A DNA stretch of 64,000 nucleotides, taken from the NCBI GenBank assembly GCA_937896235.1, contig CALBMX010000030.1, forward strand, positions 1 through 64,000, read 5' to 3'. The notes under the pieces were generated by a model, which saw nothing but the letters and a program-made list of their open reading frames with translations, had not been told where the DNA came from and did no database searches. Origin of the DNA: an uncultured bacterium (GTDB lineage Bacteria > Planctomycetota > UBA1135 > GCA-002686595). Position numbers and translations under genes: made by a program. Below, piece after piece: positions 17,504 through 26,266 of this stretch (within the stretch, counting starts at the first letter, position 1; each line of letters begins with the position of its first letter).

Positions 17504-18691
17504 CTACAAGAAGTACTCCAAAACAACATCCGATCCGCTCTCGCGATCGACCCGCGCGTTCTGGCGATGTTCGGATAGCAAGCGACCGAGAGATGCGCCC
17601 CGTCCACCTGCGACGTCTCCGGAATAGACGCGCACTTGATCGAGTAAGTCGTGATCGGAGTAGGACTGAATCAGCGTAGGGCCGGCCTCGAGCAGAGTGC
17701 GGCGAACACCCCGATTCCAGAGCCAGGCGGAGGCGGCCCAGAGAGAGAGCTGCCCATTGTCGTCGGGGGGGAGCGCAACGATTTCGGCGCCGACCTCAAG
17801 TAGGCTTCGAGCGCGCTTTGCATCGGGTCCAGGCCGCGTAAAGATCACCACTGGTCCCGCAGCTTCCAGCCCCGCAGCAGCCGCAGAGCTATCGATCGGT
17901 GCAAACAGCCGAGCGTCGGGCGGCGTGTGCAGATACGAATCGAAAACAACGCGAAGGGGCGGACTGGAGGCGTCGCCAGGAGCGCGAACACTTAGACGAG
18001 GGTCATCGTCGCGAACGGTTCCGTAGCCCGTCAGGATGGCATCGACACGCCCTCGTAAGAGTTGAACTTCAGCCAAAGAAGTGGGACCTGAAATCCAGCG
18101 TCCCTCGCCAACTTTTTGGGGTGGAATGAGCTGCCCTGTTCGTGTCTGCGCCCACTTCGCGATGTTCCATGGGCGCGGTCGGCGCAAGCGCTCGCTAGAG
18201 TTCCAGTTGAGGAAATGCTGTGAGATATCCGGAAGTCCCCAAGCGTAATCCGGGCCTAGCTTGGGCTCGAGGAGGGTCACCTCGACCCCGGCAGCCCTCA
18301 ATATCTCCACGGCTTGACCCCGATGGCGAGGGTCCGGGTCCAAGGCGCCGATGACAACGTGCTTGATGCCGGATGCGAGAACCGCTTCGACACAGGGAGG
18401 CGTCTTCCCCGTACTTGAGCAGGGCTCAAGGGTGACCACCAGGGTGTCCCAGGACTCCTTGGGGGTCATACTCGCCGCCGCTCGGGAGAGCGCCTCGACC
18501 TCGGCGTGTGGGCCTCCCCAGAAGCGATGGATCCCCTTGGCTACGATACGGCCCCGTGAGAGCACCGCGGCACCCACGCAGGGGTTGGGTGCAATCTCAA
18601 AGCGCGCCGAAAAGGCCTCCACCGCCAAATCCCGAAGGATGTGGTCTAGGGCCTCTTCTTGTAGCTCATGGGCTTGGATCAAATGATTCAT
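17504..18691 (-). CDS. ribD: Bifunctional riboflavin deaminase/reductase RibD
   Basis: 395 aa. The N-terminal zinc deaminase domain (about 10-155) has HAE (62-64) and PCSSTGKTPPC with zinc Cys 91 and 100. The C-terminal reductase domain (about 165-390) includes RVDAILTGYGTVRDDDPRLSVR and a C-terminal GPTLIQSYSDHDLLDQVRVY segment. Together they convert the GTP-derived pyrimidine to 5-amino-6-ribitylaminouracil phosphate in riboflavin synthesis. No other rib gene is adjacent. It ends in a strong terminator and appears monocistronic. Confidence 0.95.
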   Translation of the reverse strand: MNHLIQAHELQEEALDHILRDLAVEAFSARFEIAPNPCVGAAVLSRGRIVAKGIHRFWGGPHAEVEALSRAAASMTPKESWDTLVVTLEPCSSTGKTPPCVEAVLASGIKHVVIGALDPDPRHRGQAVEILRAAGVEVTLLEPKLGPDYAWGLPDISQHFLNWNSSERLRRPRPWNIAKWAQTRTGQLIPPQKVGEGRWISGPTSLAEVQLLRGRVDAILTGYGTVRDDDPRLSVRAPGDASSPPLRVVFDSYLHTPPDARLFAPIDSSAAAAGLEAAGPVVIFTRPGPDAKRARSLLEVGAEIVALPPDDNGQLSLWAASAWLWNRGVRRTLLEAGPTLIQSYSDHDLLDQVRVYSGDVAGGRGASLGRLLSEHRQNARVDRESGSDVVLEYFL

Positions 18692-18956
18692 CTAGGGGTG
18701 TATAGCAGTTGGTGCTCGTCTATTCTACGTACGAATCCACCATCTTGATTGTGCCCCGTACTTAGTTCGGCAGGTGAAGCCCCCACCTTGACCGAACCTT
18801 TGCCTGCATCCTCCCCTAGGCTCCTTTTATGTTAGCTGTCCTGATCCCCGGAAAAGAGCTACAGACATGCCTAATCGGCTTGCCAGGACGCTAGACTGCT
18901 GCCCAAGAACACCCCCACCCACCGAGAAGTCGCATCCAAAACACAGGCGACCAAAA

Positions 18957-18962
18957 AAGGAG
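18957..18962 (+). promoter_or_regulatory. Strong Shine-Dalgarno of mdh
   Basis: AAGGAG lies 7 nt upstream of the ATG at 18970. It is one of the few near-consensus ribosome binding sites in this window, in keeping with high expression of a central-metabolism enzyme. Confidence 0.8.
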
Positions 18963-18969
18963 AATCCTC

Positions 18970-19968
18970 ATGACAAAGGCCCCTATCCGCGTGGCCATTA
19001 CGGGCGCAGCTGGCCAAATTGGCTACGCACTCCTGCCCCGCATCGCCAGTGGCGCGATGTTTGGACCCGACCAACCGGTCATTCTGCAGCTCATCGAAAT
19101 CCCCGTCGAAGCAGCCATGAACGCCCTCAAAGGCGTCGCTATGGAGCTTGAGGACTGCGCTTTCCCCCTTTTACAAGGCATCGTCTTAACGAGTGATGTC
19201 AACGTGGGCTTCAAGGACGTCGACTACGCTTTGCTCGTGGGCTCGAAGCCCCGCGGCCCTGGCATGGAGCGCGGTGACCTGATCAAAGAAAACGGCCCGA
19301 TCTTCACCGGTCAAGGTCGTGCGATTAACGATCACGCCGCCAAGGGTGTTCGCACGGTTGTTGTTGGAAACCCCTGCAACACAAACGCGCTCATCGCCAT
19401 GCACTCGGCACCGGATGTTCCGGACAACCAGTTCAGCGCGATGACTCGCCTAGACCAGAACCGGGCCATGGCGCAGCTCGCTACCAAAGCCGGAGTCCAT
19501 TCGAGTTCGGTCACGGACGCGATCATCTGGGGCAACCACTCGGCTACCCAGGTCCCGGACTACAAAAACACGAAGATCGACGGCAAGTCCGCAAAAGACG
19601 TCATCGGCGACATGGACTGGCTGCAAGGCGAGTTCTTCACGACGGTCCAAAAGCGAGGCGCAGCGATTATCGCAGCGCGCGGGCTCTCCTCGGCAATGAG
19701 TGCCGCGAATGGTCTTGTCGATCACGTCCGCGACCTCCACATGGGATGTGAAGGGATCCGCTCGATGTGCGTCCCGTCCGATGGCAGTTACGGTGTCACG
19801 GAAGGCCTAATTAGCTCTTTCCCCGTTCGCTGCCTCGGCAACAACGAGTACGAGATCGTCCAGGACTTAGAGTTGGATGACTTCCTCAAAGAGCGCATTG
19901 CAGCTACGGTTGCAGAGCTCGCAGGTGAAAAAGAGGTCGTCGCCGACCTCCTTGGCGCTAGCGCATAG
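18970..19968 (+). CDS. mdh: Malate dehydrogenase (type 2, NAD-dependent)
   Basis: 332 aa. [12 protein letters not shown] (from 11) is the dinucleotide-binding loop. [14 protein letters not shown] carries the substrate-loop arginines (R95, R101), TRLDQNRA holds the Asp/Arg pair near 162-165, and [10 protein letters not shown] carries the catalytic His at 190. These mark the cytosolic-type (MDH type 2) branch. It interconverts malate and oxaloacetate in the TCA cycle. Monocistronic: a 16-bp hairpin follows the stop. Confidence 0.97.
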   Translation: MTKAPIRVAITGAAGQIGYALLPRIASGAMFGPDQPVILQLIEIPVEAAMNALKGVAMELEDCAFPLLQGIVLTSDVNVGFKDVDYALLVGSKPRGPGMERGDLIKENGPIFTGQGRAINDHAAKGVRTVVVGNPCNTNALIAMHSAPDVPDNQFSAMTRLDQNRAMAQLATKAGVHSSSVTDAIIWGNHSATQVPDYKNTKIDGKSAKDVIGDMDWLQGEFFTTVQKRGAAIIAARGLSSAMSAANGLVDHVRDLHMGCEGIRSMCVPSDGSYGVTEGLISSFPVRCLGNNEYEIVQDLELDDFLKERIAATVAELAGEKEVVADLLGASA

Positions 19969-20033
19969 GACGCAACCGCTCGGGCTTATTGCAGCCCCCA
20001 CTGGGTCTGCGACAAGCCCCCAACCATTAAATC

Positions 20034-20078
20034 AATCAGGATCGCTACCAGCCCCAGCGCTAGGTAGCGATCCTGATT
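20034..20078 (+). terminator. Hairpin terminator of mdh
   Basis: A near-perfect ~15-16 bp stem (CAGGATCGCTACC with GGTAGCGATCCTG, extended outward by AT/AT pairs) and a 13-nt loop lie about 65 nt past the mdh stop, followed by the pyrimidine-rich CTCTATTCTC. Confidence 0.75.
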
Positions 20079-20093
20079 CTCTATTCTCGACAC

Positions 20094-20122
20094 TTTTTGT
20101 ATAGACGGCGTCTATACAAAAA
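20094..20122. repeat. 29-bp perfect inverted repeat (operator-like)
   Basis: Arms TTTTTGTATAGACG and CGTCTATACAAAAA are exactly complementary around a single G at 20108. It sits 43 nt upstream of the Kelch-like gene. The T-tract is on the 5' side and the A-tract on the 3' side on both strands, the reverse of an intrinsic terminator, so a dimer-binding operator is more likely. The right arm contains TATACA, a possible -10. Confidence 0.75.
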
Positions 20123-20164
20123 TCGCTTTCTGGGGTATTTTCATAGTCTCCAAACCCCACTCCA

Positions 20165-21691
20165 ATGCGACTTATGAAACCTCTAATTGCACTTGCACTC
20201 CTGCCTGCCCTGGCGGCAGCGCAAACCCCCCACCTCTCCCAAACAGGCGGTTCGACTTCCGGGACCACAACTTGGTCAATCGACGCTGCCCCCTCAGAGC
20301 TCTACGGGATTGTGCTTTCCACAACGGAGGCCTCTAGCCAGATCTTTCCTGGCGTGTTCTTGGATGTAGCTCTTACCGATCTCGCTCTGACGTTCTCGCT
20401 GCCGGGTTTCGTTGGGACAACGGACGCAAGCGGCACCGCCTCTGCATCGATCCACTTGGCCTCGCCAGCTCTTGCCGGGCTTTTGATCTCCTCCCAAGCG
20501 CTGACCGGACCGAACTTCGATGCGCCCTCAAATCTAGTTCGAGTGACTCTCGCCGATTCAGGAACATTCAGCGCCTCCCTCCATCAGCCGACCTTGCCGA
20601 TCGTCGGCGGCGCGGCGATTAGCGACGCGCAGGGCAACATCGTATTCGCTGGCGGCAGTGGCCCACTTGCACAAAGGTTCTTGACGGATCGCGAGGAGTT
20701 CGAAAATGCCGGCATAACCTTTGGCACCGGCTTGCTCGCACAGGCAACGGGACTCGCCGATGGCCGTGTACTCTTCACCGGTGGTTTTGATCTCGCGGGT
20801 AAGCCAACTGCTGATTCTGCGGTCTACGACCCGATTAGCGAGACGACCCTTTCGATCTCGATGGGCAAAAAGCGCGCTGGACACCAGGCGAGCTTGATGG
20901 CCGACGGCCGAGTCTTGATCACTGGGGGCTTCTCCGATCTCTCCGTTGACCTCGCTGCGATCCTCGCGGATCCGCTGCAGGCGCTCGCCATCTTCCAGAG
21001 CCTCTTGAATTCAACCGAGTTCTTCAACCCAGCAACGGACACGTTCTCTTCAGGCCCCAATATGCTTGAGGCACGCGCGCTTCACTCCTCCACCGCTATG
21101 GCAAATGGACAAGTCCTTGTCGCCGGTGGCATGTCTCTGATTCCCATAGTCAGCATCCCGACGATCTCATCGACAGCCTATACCTACGACCCGCTCCTAG
21201 GGATCTTCGGGCTCCCGAGCTTCTTCAGTGGCCCCCGCCTTATGCACAGCGCTGTACTTCAAAGTGATGGCTCGGTCCTCATGGCCGGAGGCCTATCAAT
21301 TGACCTGGCTGACTTCATCACAAGTGGTGACCTCACAAAGATCAAGGTGGGCACTCTTGACGACATTCAGCGCTACACGGCTGGTTTCTTCGGTGGAAGC
21401 TTTAGCGGCGTTGGGACGATGGCTGAGAGCCGGGCAGCTGCTGGCATGGCCTTGACTTCCAGTGGCGATGTGCTCATCACCGGGGGACTTCACATGGCAC
21501 TCAGCGCCGACCTCACCGCCCTCGATTTCGGACTCACTGCAAGCTCCGATCTCTACACGCAAGGCTCCGGTTCAGTGGCTACGGGATCGATGGCCAACCC
21601 CCGCATCTTTCCCGTCCTGGTTAACTTACCGGACGGCTCCTTGATGGTGATTGGTGGCGGTCCTCTCGACGCAGAGATCTATCAGCCGTAG
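20165..21691 (+). CDS. Secreted Kelch-like beta-propeller protein
   Basis: 508 aa with a signal peptide (hydrophobic LIALALLPALAAA, residues 7-19, cleavage likely at AAA-Q). Residues 20-130 look like a beta-rich N-terminal domain. From about 150 onward Kelch-type blades repeat, for example DGRVLFTGGF, DGRVLITGGFSD, NGQVLVAGGMS, DGSVLMAGGLS and SGDVLITGGLH, each preceded by a short acidic/basic strand. This fits a Kelch/galactose-oxidase-like propeller. No catalytic residues are assigned. The perfect palindrome upstream may control it. Confidence 0.82.
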   Translation: MRLMKPLIALALLPALAAAQTPHLSQTGGSTSGTTTWSIDAAPSELYGIVLSTTEASSQIFPGVFLDVALTDLALTFSLPGFVGTTDASGTASASIHLASPALAGLLISSQALTGPNFDAPSNLVRVTLADSGTFSASLHQPTLPIVGGAAISDAQGNIVFAGGSGPLAQRFLTDREEFENAGITFGTGLLAQATGLADGRVLFTGGFDLAGKPTADSAVYDPISETTLSISMGKKRAGHQASLMADGRVLITGGFSDLSVDLAAILADPLQALAIFQSLLNSTEFFNPATDTFSSGPNMLEARALHSSTAMANGQVLVAGGMSLIPIVSIPTISSTAYTYDPLLGIFGLPSFFSGPRLMHSAVLQSDGSVLMAGGLSIDLADFITSGDLTKIKVGTLDDIQRYTAGFFGGSFSGVGTMAESRAAAGMALTSSGDVLITGGLHMALSADLTALDFGLTASSDLYTQGSGSVATGSMANPRIFPVLVNLPDGSLMVIGGGPLDAEIYQP

Positions 21692-21711
21692 TCCTAATAG
21701 CTTCAAAAACG

Positions 21712-21751
21712 AAGGCGGGCCGGCACTCCACTTGGAGCGCCGGCCCGCCTT
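21712..21751. terminator. Bidirectional terminator between convergent genes
   Basis: A 13-bp arm (AAGGCGGGCCGGC) pairs perfectly with GCCGGCCCGCCTT, with an inner CTCCA/TGGAG stem. On the plus strand TTGCTTT follows. It lies 20 nt past the Kelch-like gene stop and 3 nt before the stop of the convergent SGNH gene, so it can serve both. Confidence 0.88.
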
Positions 21752-21754
21752 GCT

Positions 21755-22840
21755 TTATGGTTTTTCTCGCGCGGTAAAGACACCCTCGGCTACCAGCGCC
21801 GCTTCGGCCTTATCGGCCAAATAGCTATTCCCTAGTGCATTTGCGTGGGCATCTGCGAGTGAGTTCCTAATGTCCTGGCCAAACTCTTCGTCCGTGAAGG
21901 TCAGGTCGTACCAGGGGACCCCGGCCGCCTCACACCATGGCTTCACACTTGGTATTCGAGGGACGCTGCTGTCGAGAATAATGAGCTTCGCCCCCAACTC
22001 CACGCTTAGCCGCTGGATGCGGTCGAGTGCGAGCGAAGCGCGGAACCACGCCTCCTGGTATCCCTCGTGATCCTCTACCGAAATAACCTTTAGTTCAGCT
22101 GCCGTTTTGGCCTGGGTGCGCTCCTCTCGGTAACTTAGGAGCCCTCGGATACCGATAAAGTGCTCGTTGTAGTAGCCCGTGAGCTTATCCCAAAAGGTCA
22201 GCTCTTCTAGAGTGGGCGCATCGGCGATGGCCTGCTTGAGGCCTTGATACAGACCATAGGCATCGTCGAGGTCGTTCACGACAAACGTAACCACGATCAC
22301 GTCGGGCCGCAGCTCGGCACCGTGCGCCTCGAGCCAATCCGATTCTTGAATCGTGTTGTATTGCAAATGCCCTGCGTTGAGCGCCTCGACCTCTCGACCG
22401 TCCTTGTCGCGTGCTCGCTTCTCAAGGACTTGAATCCATGTGTCCTCAAACGGCACTCCCCATCCTAGGGTTACCGAGTCGCCAAGAAACAGGACTCGCA
22501 AACGGTCGGGATCCTTTTCCGAGTCAAATAACACGTCCGGGGCACTCGCTCGCATCCCAAAGCTATCCGTGTCGAATTCGAAGTCCGACAGTGCGAGATG
22601 ATGGCTGCGCTTGTTCTCAAAGATGCGTCCGTCGACCCGGTCGGCTTCGGGCAGCAGCTCGATGGCCTGCATCAGATAGGAGTGGCTCTCGCTGAAGTAC
22701 AAGATGCCCATCGGGTTAAACCGAACCGTGGCAAACTCGACACACAGGATTGCGGTGATCATAGCGCCTAGAGAGACGAGAGCACCCTTGGCAACGCGCT
22801 TGGCACGGCCACCTGTTTTGCCCTTTTCGCCCTCTGCCAT
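21755..22840 (-). CDS. Membrane-anchored SGNH/GDSL hydrolase
   Basis: 361 aa from ATG 22840, whose A is shared with the TGA of miaB (TGATG), implying translational coupling. A transmembrane helix (about 17-38) anchors an extracytoplasmic SGNH domain. Block I is FLGDSVTLGWGV with nucleophile S122, an Asn block is VNDLDDAYG, and the C-terminal block DAHANALGN supplies Asp and His. Likely an esterase or acyl-transferring/deacylating enzyme acting on envelope or extracellular glycans. The substrate is not predictable. Confidence 0.87.
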   Translation of the reverse strand: MAEGEKGKTGGRAKRVAKGALVSLGAMITAILCVEFATVRFNPMGILYFSESHSYLMQAIELLPEADRVDGRIFENKRSHHLALSDFEFDTDSFGMRASAPDVLFDSEKDPDRLRVLFLGDSVTLGWGVPFEDTWIQVLEKRARDKDGREVEALNAGHLQYNTIQESDWLEAHGAELRPDVIVVTFVVNDLDDAYGLYQGLKQAIADAPTLEELTFWDKLTGYYNEHFIGIRGLLSYREERTQAKTAAELKVISVEDHEGYQEAWFRASLALDRIQRLSVELGAKLIILDSSVPRIPSVKPWCEAAGVPWYDLTFTDEEFGQDIRNSLADAHANALGNSYLADKAEAALVAEGVFTAREKP

Positions 22841-24300
22841 CAATTCGCAGAGGGGGTCTCGACGACGAGCTCTCCCGAAAGATTGTAAGGGGACGCCTGC
22901 ATTACTCTTACGCGGACACTTTGCCCAATAAGGTCGCCGGAGCCCTTGAAGGAGATCGAGAAACAATGAGTTGTGCGACCGACAACCAGCTCGGGATTGC
23001 GGTCGGATTGTTTCTCTACAAAGACAAGCACTTCTCTGCCGATATAGGTCTCCGTCCGCTTGAGGCCAGCTTGTTCCGAAGCCCTCAACAGCCGCTGGTT
23101 GCGCTCTTTTTTCTTCGGATCAGTAACGTCATCCTCACCCAAGTCTGAAACCGTGCCGGGACGAGGGTCGTACTTGAACACGTAGTTCTGGGAGAAGCCA
23201 ATCTCCGCAAGGAGCGCTTCCGAGGCGTCTAGGTCCTCGTCACTTTCACCAGGGAAGCCCACGATCCAGTCTGATCCGAGCTCGATATCCGGGACCGCAT
23301 TCCGAAGGATCTCTACCTTCTTCCTGAAGATCTCCGTGTTGTACCCACGCTTCATTTCACGCAAAACCTTGTCCGATCCAGACTGCACGGGAAGCGGTAG
23401 GAAGCGGTCGACTTTGTCACAGTCGGCGATCGCCTTTGCAAAGCTCTCGGTGACATAAGACGGGTGTAGGGTAATCATGCGAATCCGCGCGAGGCCCTCG
23501 AGTTCTTGCATGGCGTACAGCAGATCCGCAAGCGCGGGGCGACCCTTGCGACCCGAATACTTTGGCTCGCCCTCGGCGGGAGGGCTCATATCTTCGCCAT
23601 AGCTGTTAACCGTTTGGCCCAGAAGGGTCAGGACCTTTGCGCCGCCCGCAATCATCCAGCGCGCCTCTTCCAAGAGCTGATCAATCGGCCGACTCTGCAC
23701 ACGGCCACGGGTAGTTGGCACGATGCAGTAGGTGCAGTTCAAATCGCAACCTCGCATCACTGCCAGGTATCCGACCAGGCCCCCGGTGTAGGGCTCGTTA
23801 CTTCGATCAATGCGCCAATCGGGTCGATCTTCAGCAACATCTAAGATTCGTGTTTCCTTGAGGGACGCCCCCTCTTCACGCAGGCGTCTGACGTCGTCCA
23901 CCATCTCGGGGAGATACGGGAAGCGACGCGTTCCGCAAACGATGTCGACGTGCCCCGCGCGCCGAAAAACGTCATCTTCGCGACGCTGCGCCATGCACCC
24001 CATGACTCCAATCACAAGATTGGGGCGAGTCTCCTTCTCGCGTTTTAGCTCACCGAGCCAAGACAGTGTGCGCTCTTCGGCGTGGTCCCTAACGGAGCAC
24101 GTGTTGAACAGGATGACATCCGCGTCCTCCATGCTCTCGGTGATCTGGTAGCCACTCCCCCGAAAGCGCCCTTCGACAAGTAGCGAATCGTACTTGTTCA
24201 TTTGGCATCCAAAAGTGACGATATGGAGGCTCTTGGTCGTGGATTCAGAGGCCTTGTGATCGGCTCCTAGAGAGATGGATTGGGTGCGTGTAATGGACAT
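22840..24300 (-). CDS. miaB: tRNA-2-methylthio-N6-dimethylallyladenosine synthase MiaB
   Basis: 486 aa. The N-terminal MTTase domain has cluster cysteines C32 (FGCQMNKYDS), C68 (NTCSVRDHA) and C102 (MGCMAQR). The radical-SAM cluster is C185-x3-C189-x2-C192 in RGCDLNCTYCIVPTTRG. A C-terminal TRAM domain ends near the SGNH start. It methylthiolates i6A37 of tRNAs reading UNN codons. miaA is not in the window. An upstream ATG-proximal extension of about 25 residues is unusual but short. Confidence 0.95.
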   Translation of the reverse strand: MSITRTQSISLGADHKASESTTKSLHIVTFGCQMNKYDSLLVEGRFRGSGYQITESMEDADVILFNTCSVRDHAEERTLSWLGELKREKETRPNLVIGVMGCMAQRREDDVFRRAGHVDIVCGTRRFPYLPEMVDDVRRLREEGASLKETRILDVAEDRPDWRIDRSNEPYTGGLVGYLAVMRGCDLNCTYCIVPTTRGRVQSRPIDQLLEEARWMIAGGAKVLTLLGQTVNSYGEDMSPPAEGEPKYSGRKGRPALADLLYAMQELEGLARIRMITLHPSYVTESFAKAIADCDKVDRFLPLPVQSGSDKVLREMKRGYNTEIFRKKVEILRNAVPDIELGSDWIVGFPGESDEDLDASEALLAEIGFSQNYVFKYDPRPGTVSDLGEDDVTDPKKKERNQRLLRASEQAGLKRTETYIGREVLVFVEKQSDRNPELVVGRTTHCFSISFKGSGDLIGQSVRVRVMQASPYNLSGELVVETPSAN

Positions 24301-24433
24301 AGGTATAAACTGGCGTGACCGGACATTCTAACCGCAGTCGCGACCTATCGCACTGTCCTCTGCGGGAACCCGCTTGGAATCCTGATCCATTCCACGTGAA
24401 CTGGAGGCCCGAACTCACTAAAATAGGGGCCGT

Positions 24434-26164
24434 ATGCTGAGCCAGTTCCTTGCGTCGTCCGCCTTTCTAAGAGTGGACCCCACCAACCCCCTCTTCACAC
24501 TCTCCGTCGTCATTGTGACGGGAATGGCGCTAGGACTGCTCGCCAAGCGGCTCCAACTGCCCAGTGTTACCGGGCAAATCATCGCCGGAATCTGCATCGG
24601 CAAGGTCGGCCTCAACCTATTTAGGGATGCCGAGCTGCACGAGCTTCAACCTTTGACGCACTTCGCGTTGAGCTTGATGGCGGTCACTATTGGAGCGCAC
24701 CTAAATATTCGCCGGCTTCGGAACGCCGGCCGTCGGTTGTTTTTGTTGCTACTTACCGAGTCGACAATTACGCCGGCGATCGTCTTCTGCAGTCTTTACT
24801 ACCTGCTTAATCTCCCGGCCACCCAGTCCGCACTTTATGCGGCGCTCGCCATCTCAACGGCACCAGCAACGATCGTTGCTGTCGTCAAGGAGACTCGCTC
24901 CAAGGGAGTTTTTGTCAAGACCCTTGTCGCAGCAGTTGCGCTCAACAACTTGGCCTGTGTCTTCCTGTTCGAGTTTGCGCGGGCCTTTGCCGGCAGCCAA
25001 TCTGGGGATGGCGGCGAGGCCCTGTTCTCGATCTCGACTCTACAAGACCCCGCACTTCAGATCATCAACGCTGCACTGATCGGTGGTGGTGTTGCGCTTG
25101 TCATGGAGGCCGTCTCGCGCTTCGTCGTGCGCAAGGACCTACTTACAACGGCGTCGGTAATCAGCCTCTTATTCGCCTCGGGCGCGGCAACGTGGATTGG
25201 AGTATCCCCCCTACTTTGCTGCCTATTCCTAGGTTTTGCGCAAACGAACCTCTCAACCACCCGGGATAAGTTGGTGGACTCCGTCTTTGCCGAATTTGAG
25301 CCAGTCATCCTCGCCATCTTTTTCACGCTCGCTGGTATGCACCTGTCTTTGGAGCAGGTCACAAGCTCAATCGCGATCGTCGCAGGCGTCCTCTTCCTCT
25401 CCCGCGCCGCTGGCAAGTACTCGTCGGCCCGTGTAGCCATGCGCTTTGCGGGAGTCACTAAAAAGGTTCGCGATAACCTTGGCCTTGCGCTCATGCCCCA
25501 AGCCGGTGTTGCAATCGGCCTTGTCATCTTGGTTCAGGAAGATCCGAACCTCGCTAACTTCGCCGACGTCTTCGGCGCGGTTGTCCTAACCGTTGTCACC
25601 ATCAACGAGCTGACCGGCCCCATCCTCACAAAGCTGGCTCTCTCAAGATCAGGCGAAGCGGGAATGGAGCGCGTTCGACTGCTGGACTTCATCCACGAAG
25701 AGAATATTCAGGTCAACTTCAGTGCGCCCGACATGGAGAGTGCAATCGACCAGCTCGTCGACCTCCTGATCTCAAGTCACCACCTCACGAATGTCGATCC
25801 CGGCGAGCTCAAACAGTCCGTACTCGAGCGCGAACGCCAGGTATCCACATGTCTGGGAGGCGGACTGGCGGTCCCCCACGGCATTCTCCCCGAGGGGGTC
25901 CCTATGGTAGGCGTAATGGGGTTATCCAAAGCGGGCCTAGACTTCGGCGCGCCCGACAACAAGCCAGTTCGCTGCCTTGTTTTACTTGCAACCCCACCCG
26001 GTGACCGCCGGCGGCACCTTGAGGTTTTAGCGACCCTAGCCCGTATCGTTGGGACCGATCCTGTGGTCGGAGAGCGCCTTATCGGTGCAAAAAGCGCCGC
26101 CCACGCCTACGAGATCTTGCACGGTGAAGAGACCGAGGGCTTCAACTACTTCCTCGAGGAGTAA
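24434..26164 (+). CDS. Kef-type cation/proton antiporter fused to PTS EIIA-2 domain
   Basis: 576 aa. Residues 15-400 form about 11-12 hydrophobic segments of the CPA2 (Kef/GerN) exchanger type, e.g. GLLAKRLQLPSVTGQIIAGI and the discontinuous-helix-like STAPATIVAVVKE. Residues about 415-560 form a PTS EIIA type-2 (fructose/nitrogen) domain with LGGGLAVPHGILP; the phosphorylatable His is H482. The fusion suggests transport controlled by phosphorylation from HPr/NPr, or that EIIA is a sensor. No PTS gene lies nearby. Confidence 0.9.
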   Translation: MLSQFLASSAFLRVDPTNPLFTLSVVIVTGMALGLLAKRLQLPSVTGQIIAGICIGKVGLNLFRDAELHELQPLTHFALSLMAVTIGAHLNIRRLRNAGRRLFLLLLTESTITPAIVFCSLYYLLNLPATQSALYAALAISTAPATIVAVVKETRSKGVFVKTLVAAVALNNLACVFLFEFARAFAGSQSGDGGEALFSISTLQDPALQIINAALIGGGVALVMEAVSRFVVRKDLLTTASVISLLFASGAATWIGVSPLLCCLFLGFAQTNLSTTRDKLVDSVFAEFEPVILAIFFTLAGMHLSLEQVTSSIAIVAGVLFLSRAAGKYSSARVAMRFAGVTKKVRDNLGLALMPQAGVAIGLVILVQEDPNLANFADVFGAVVLTVVTINELTGPILTKLALSRSGEAGMERVRLLDFIHEENIQVNFSAPDMESAIDQLVDLLISSHHLTNVDPGELKQSVLERERQVSTCLGGGLAVPHGILPEGVPMVGVMGLSKAGLDFGAPDNKPVRCLVLLATPPGDRRRHLEVLATLARIVGTDPVVGERLIGAKSAAHAYEILHGEETEGFNYFLEE

Positions 26165-26183
26165 GCGAAGGGGACACATCTTC

Positions 26184-26189
26184 TATAAT
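26184..26189 (+). promoter_or_regulatory. Perfect -10 element upstream of matrixin-like protease gene
   Basis: TATAAT, an exact sigma-70 -10 match, lies 20 nt past the antiporter stop and about 78 nt before the protease ATG at 26267. No good -35 is seen at 16-18 nt upstream, so assignment is tentative. Confidence 0.35.
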
Positions 26190-26266
26190 AGATGGGAACT
26201 TCCTGGGCGTGAGCGCTGTCCAATGTGAGCTCCCCGGTCCCCGGTCCCCGTCTCCCCCCCCCCTCT

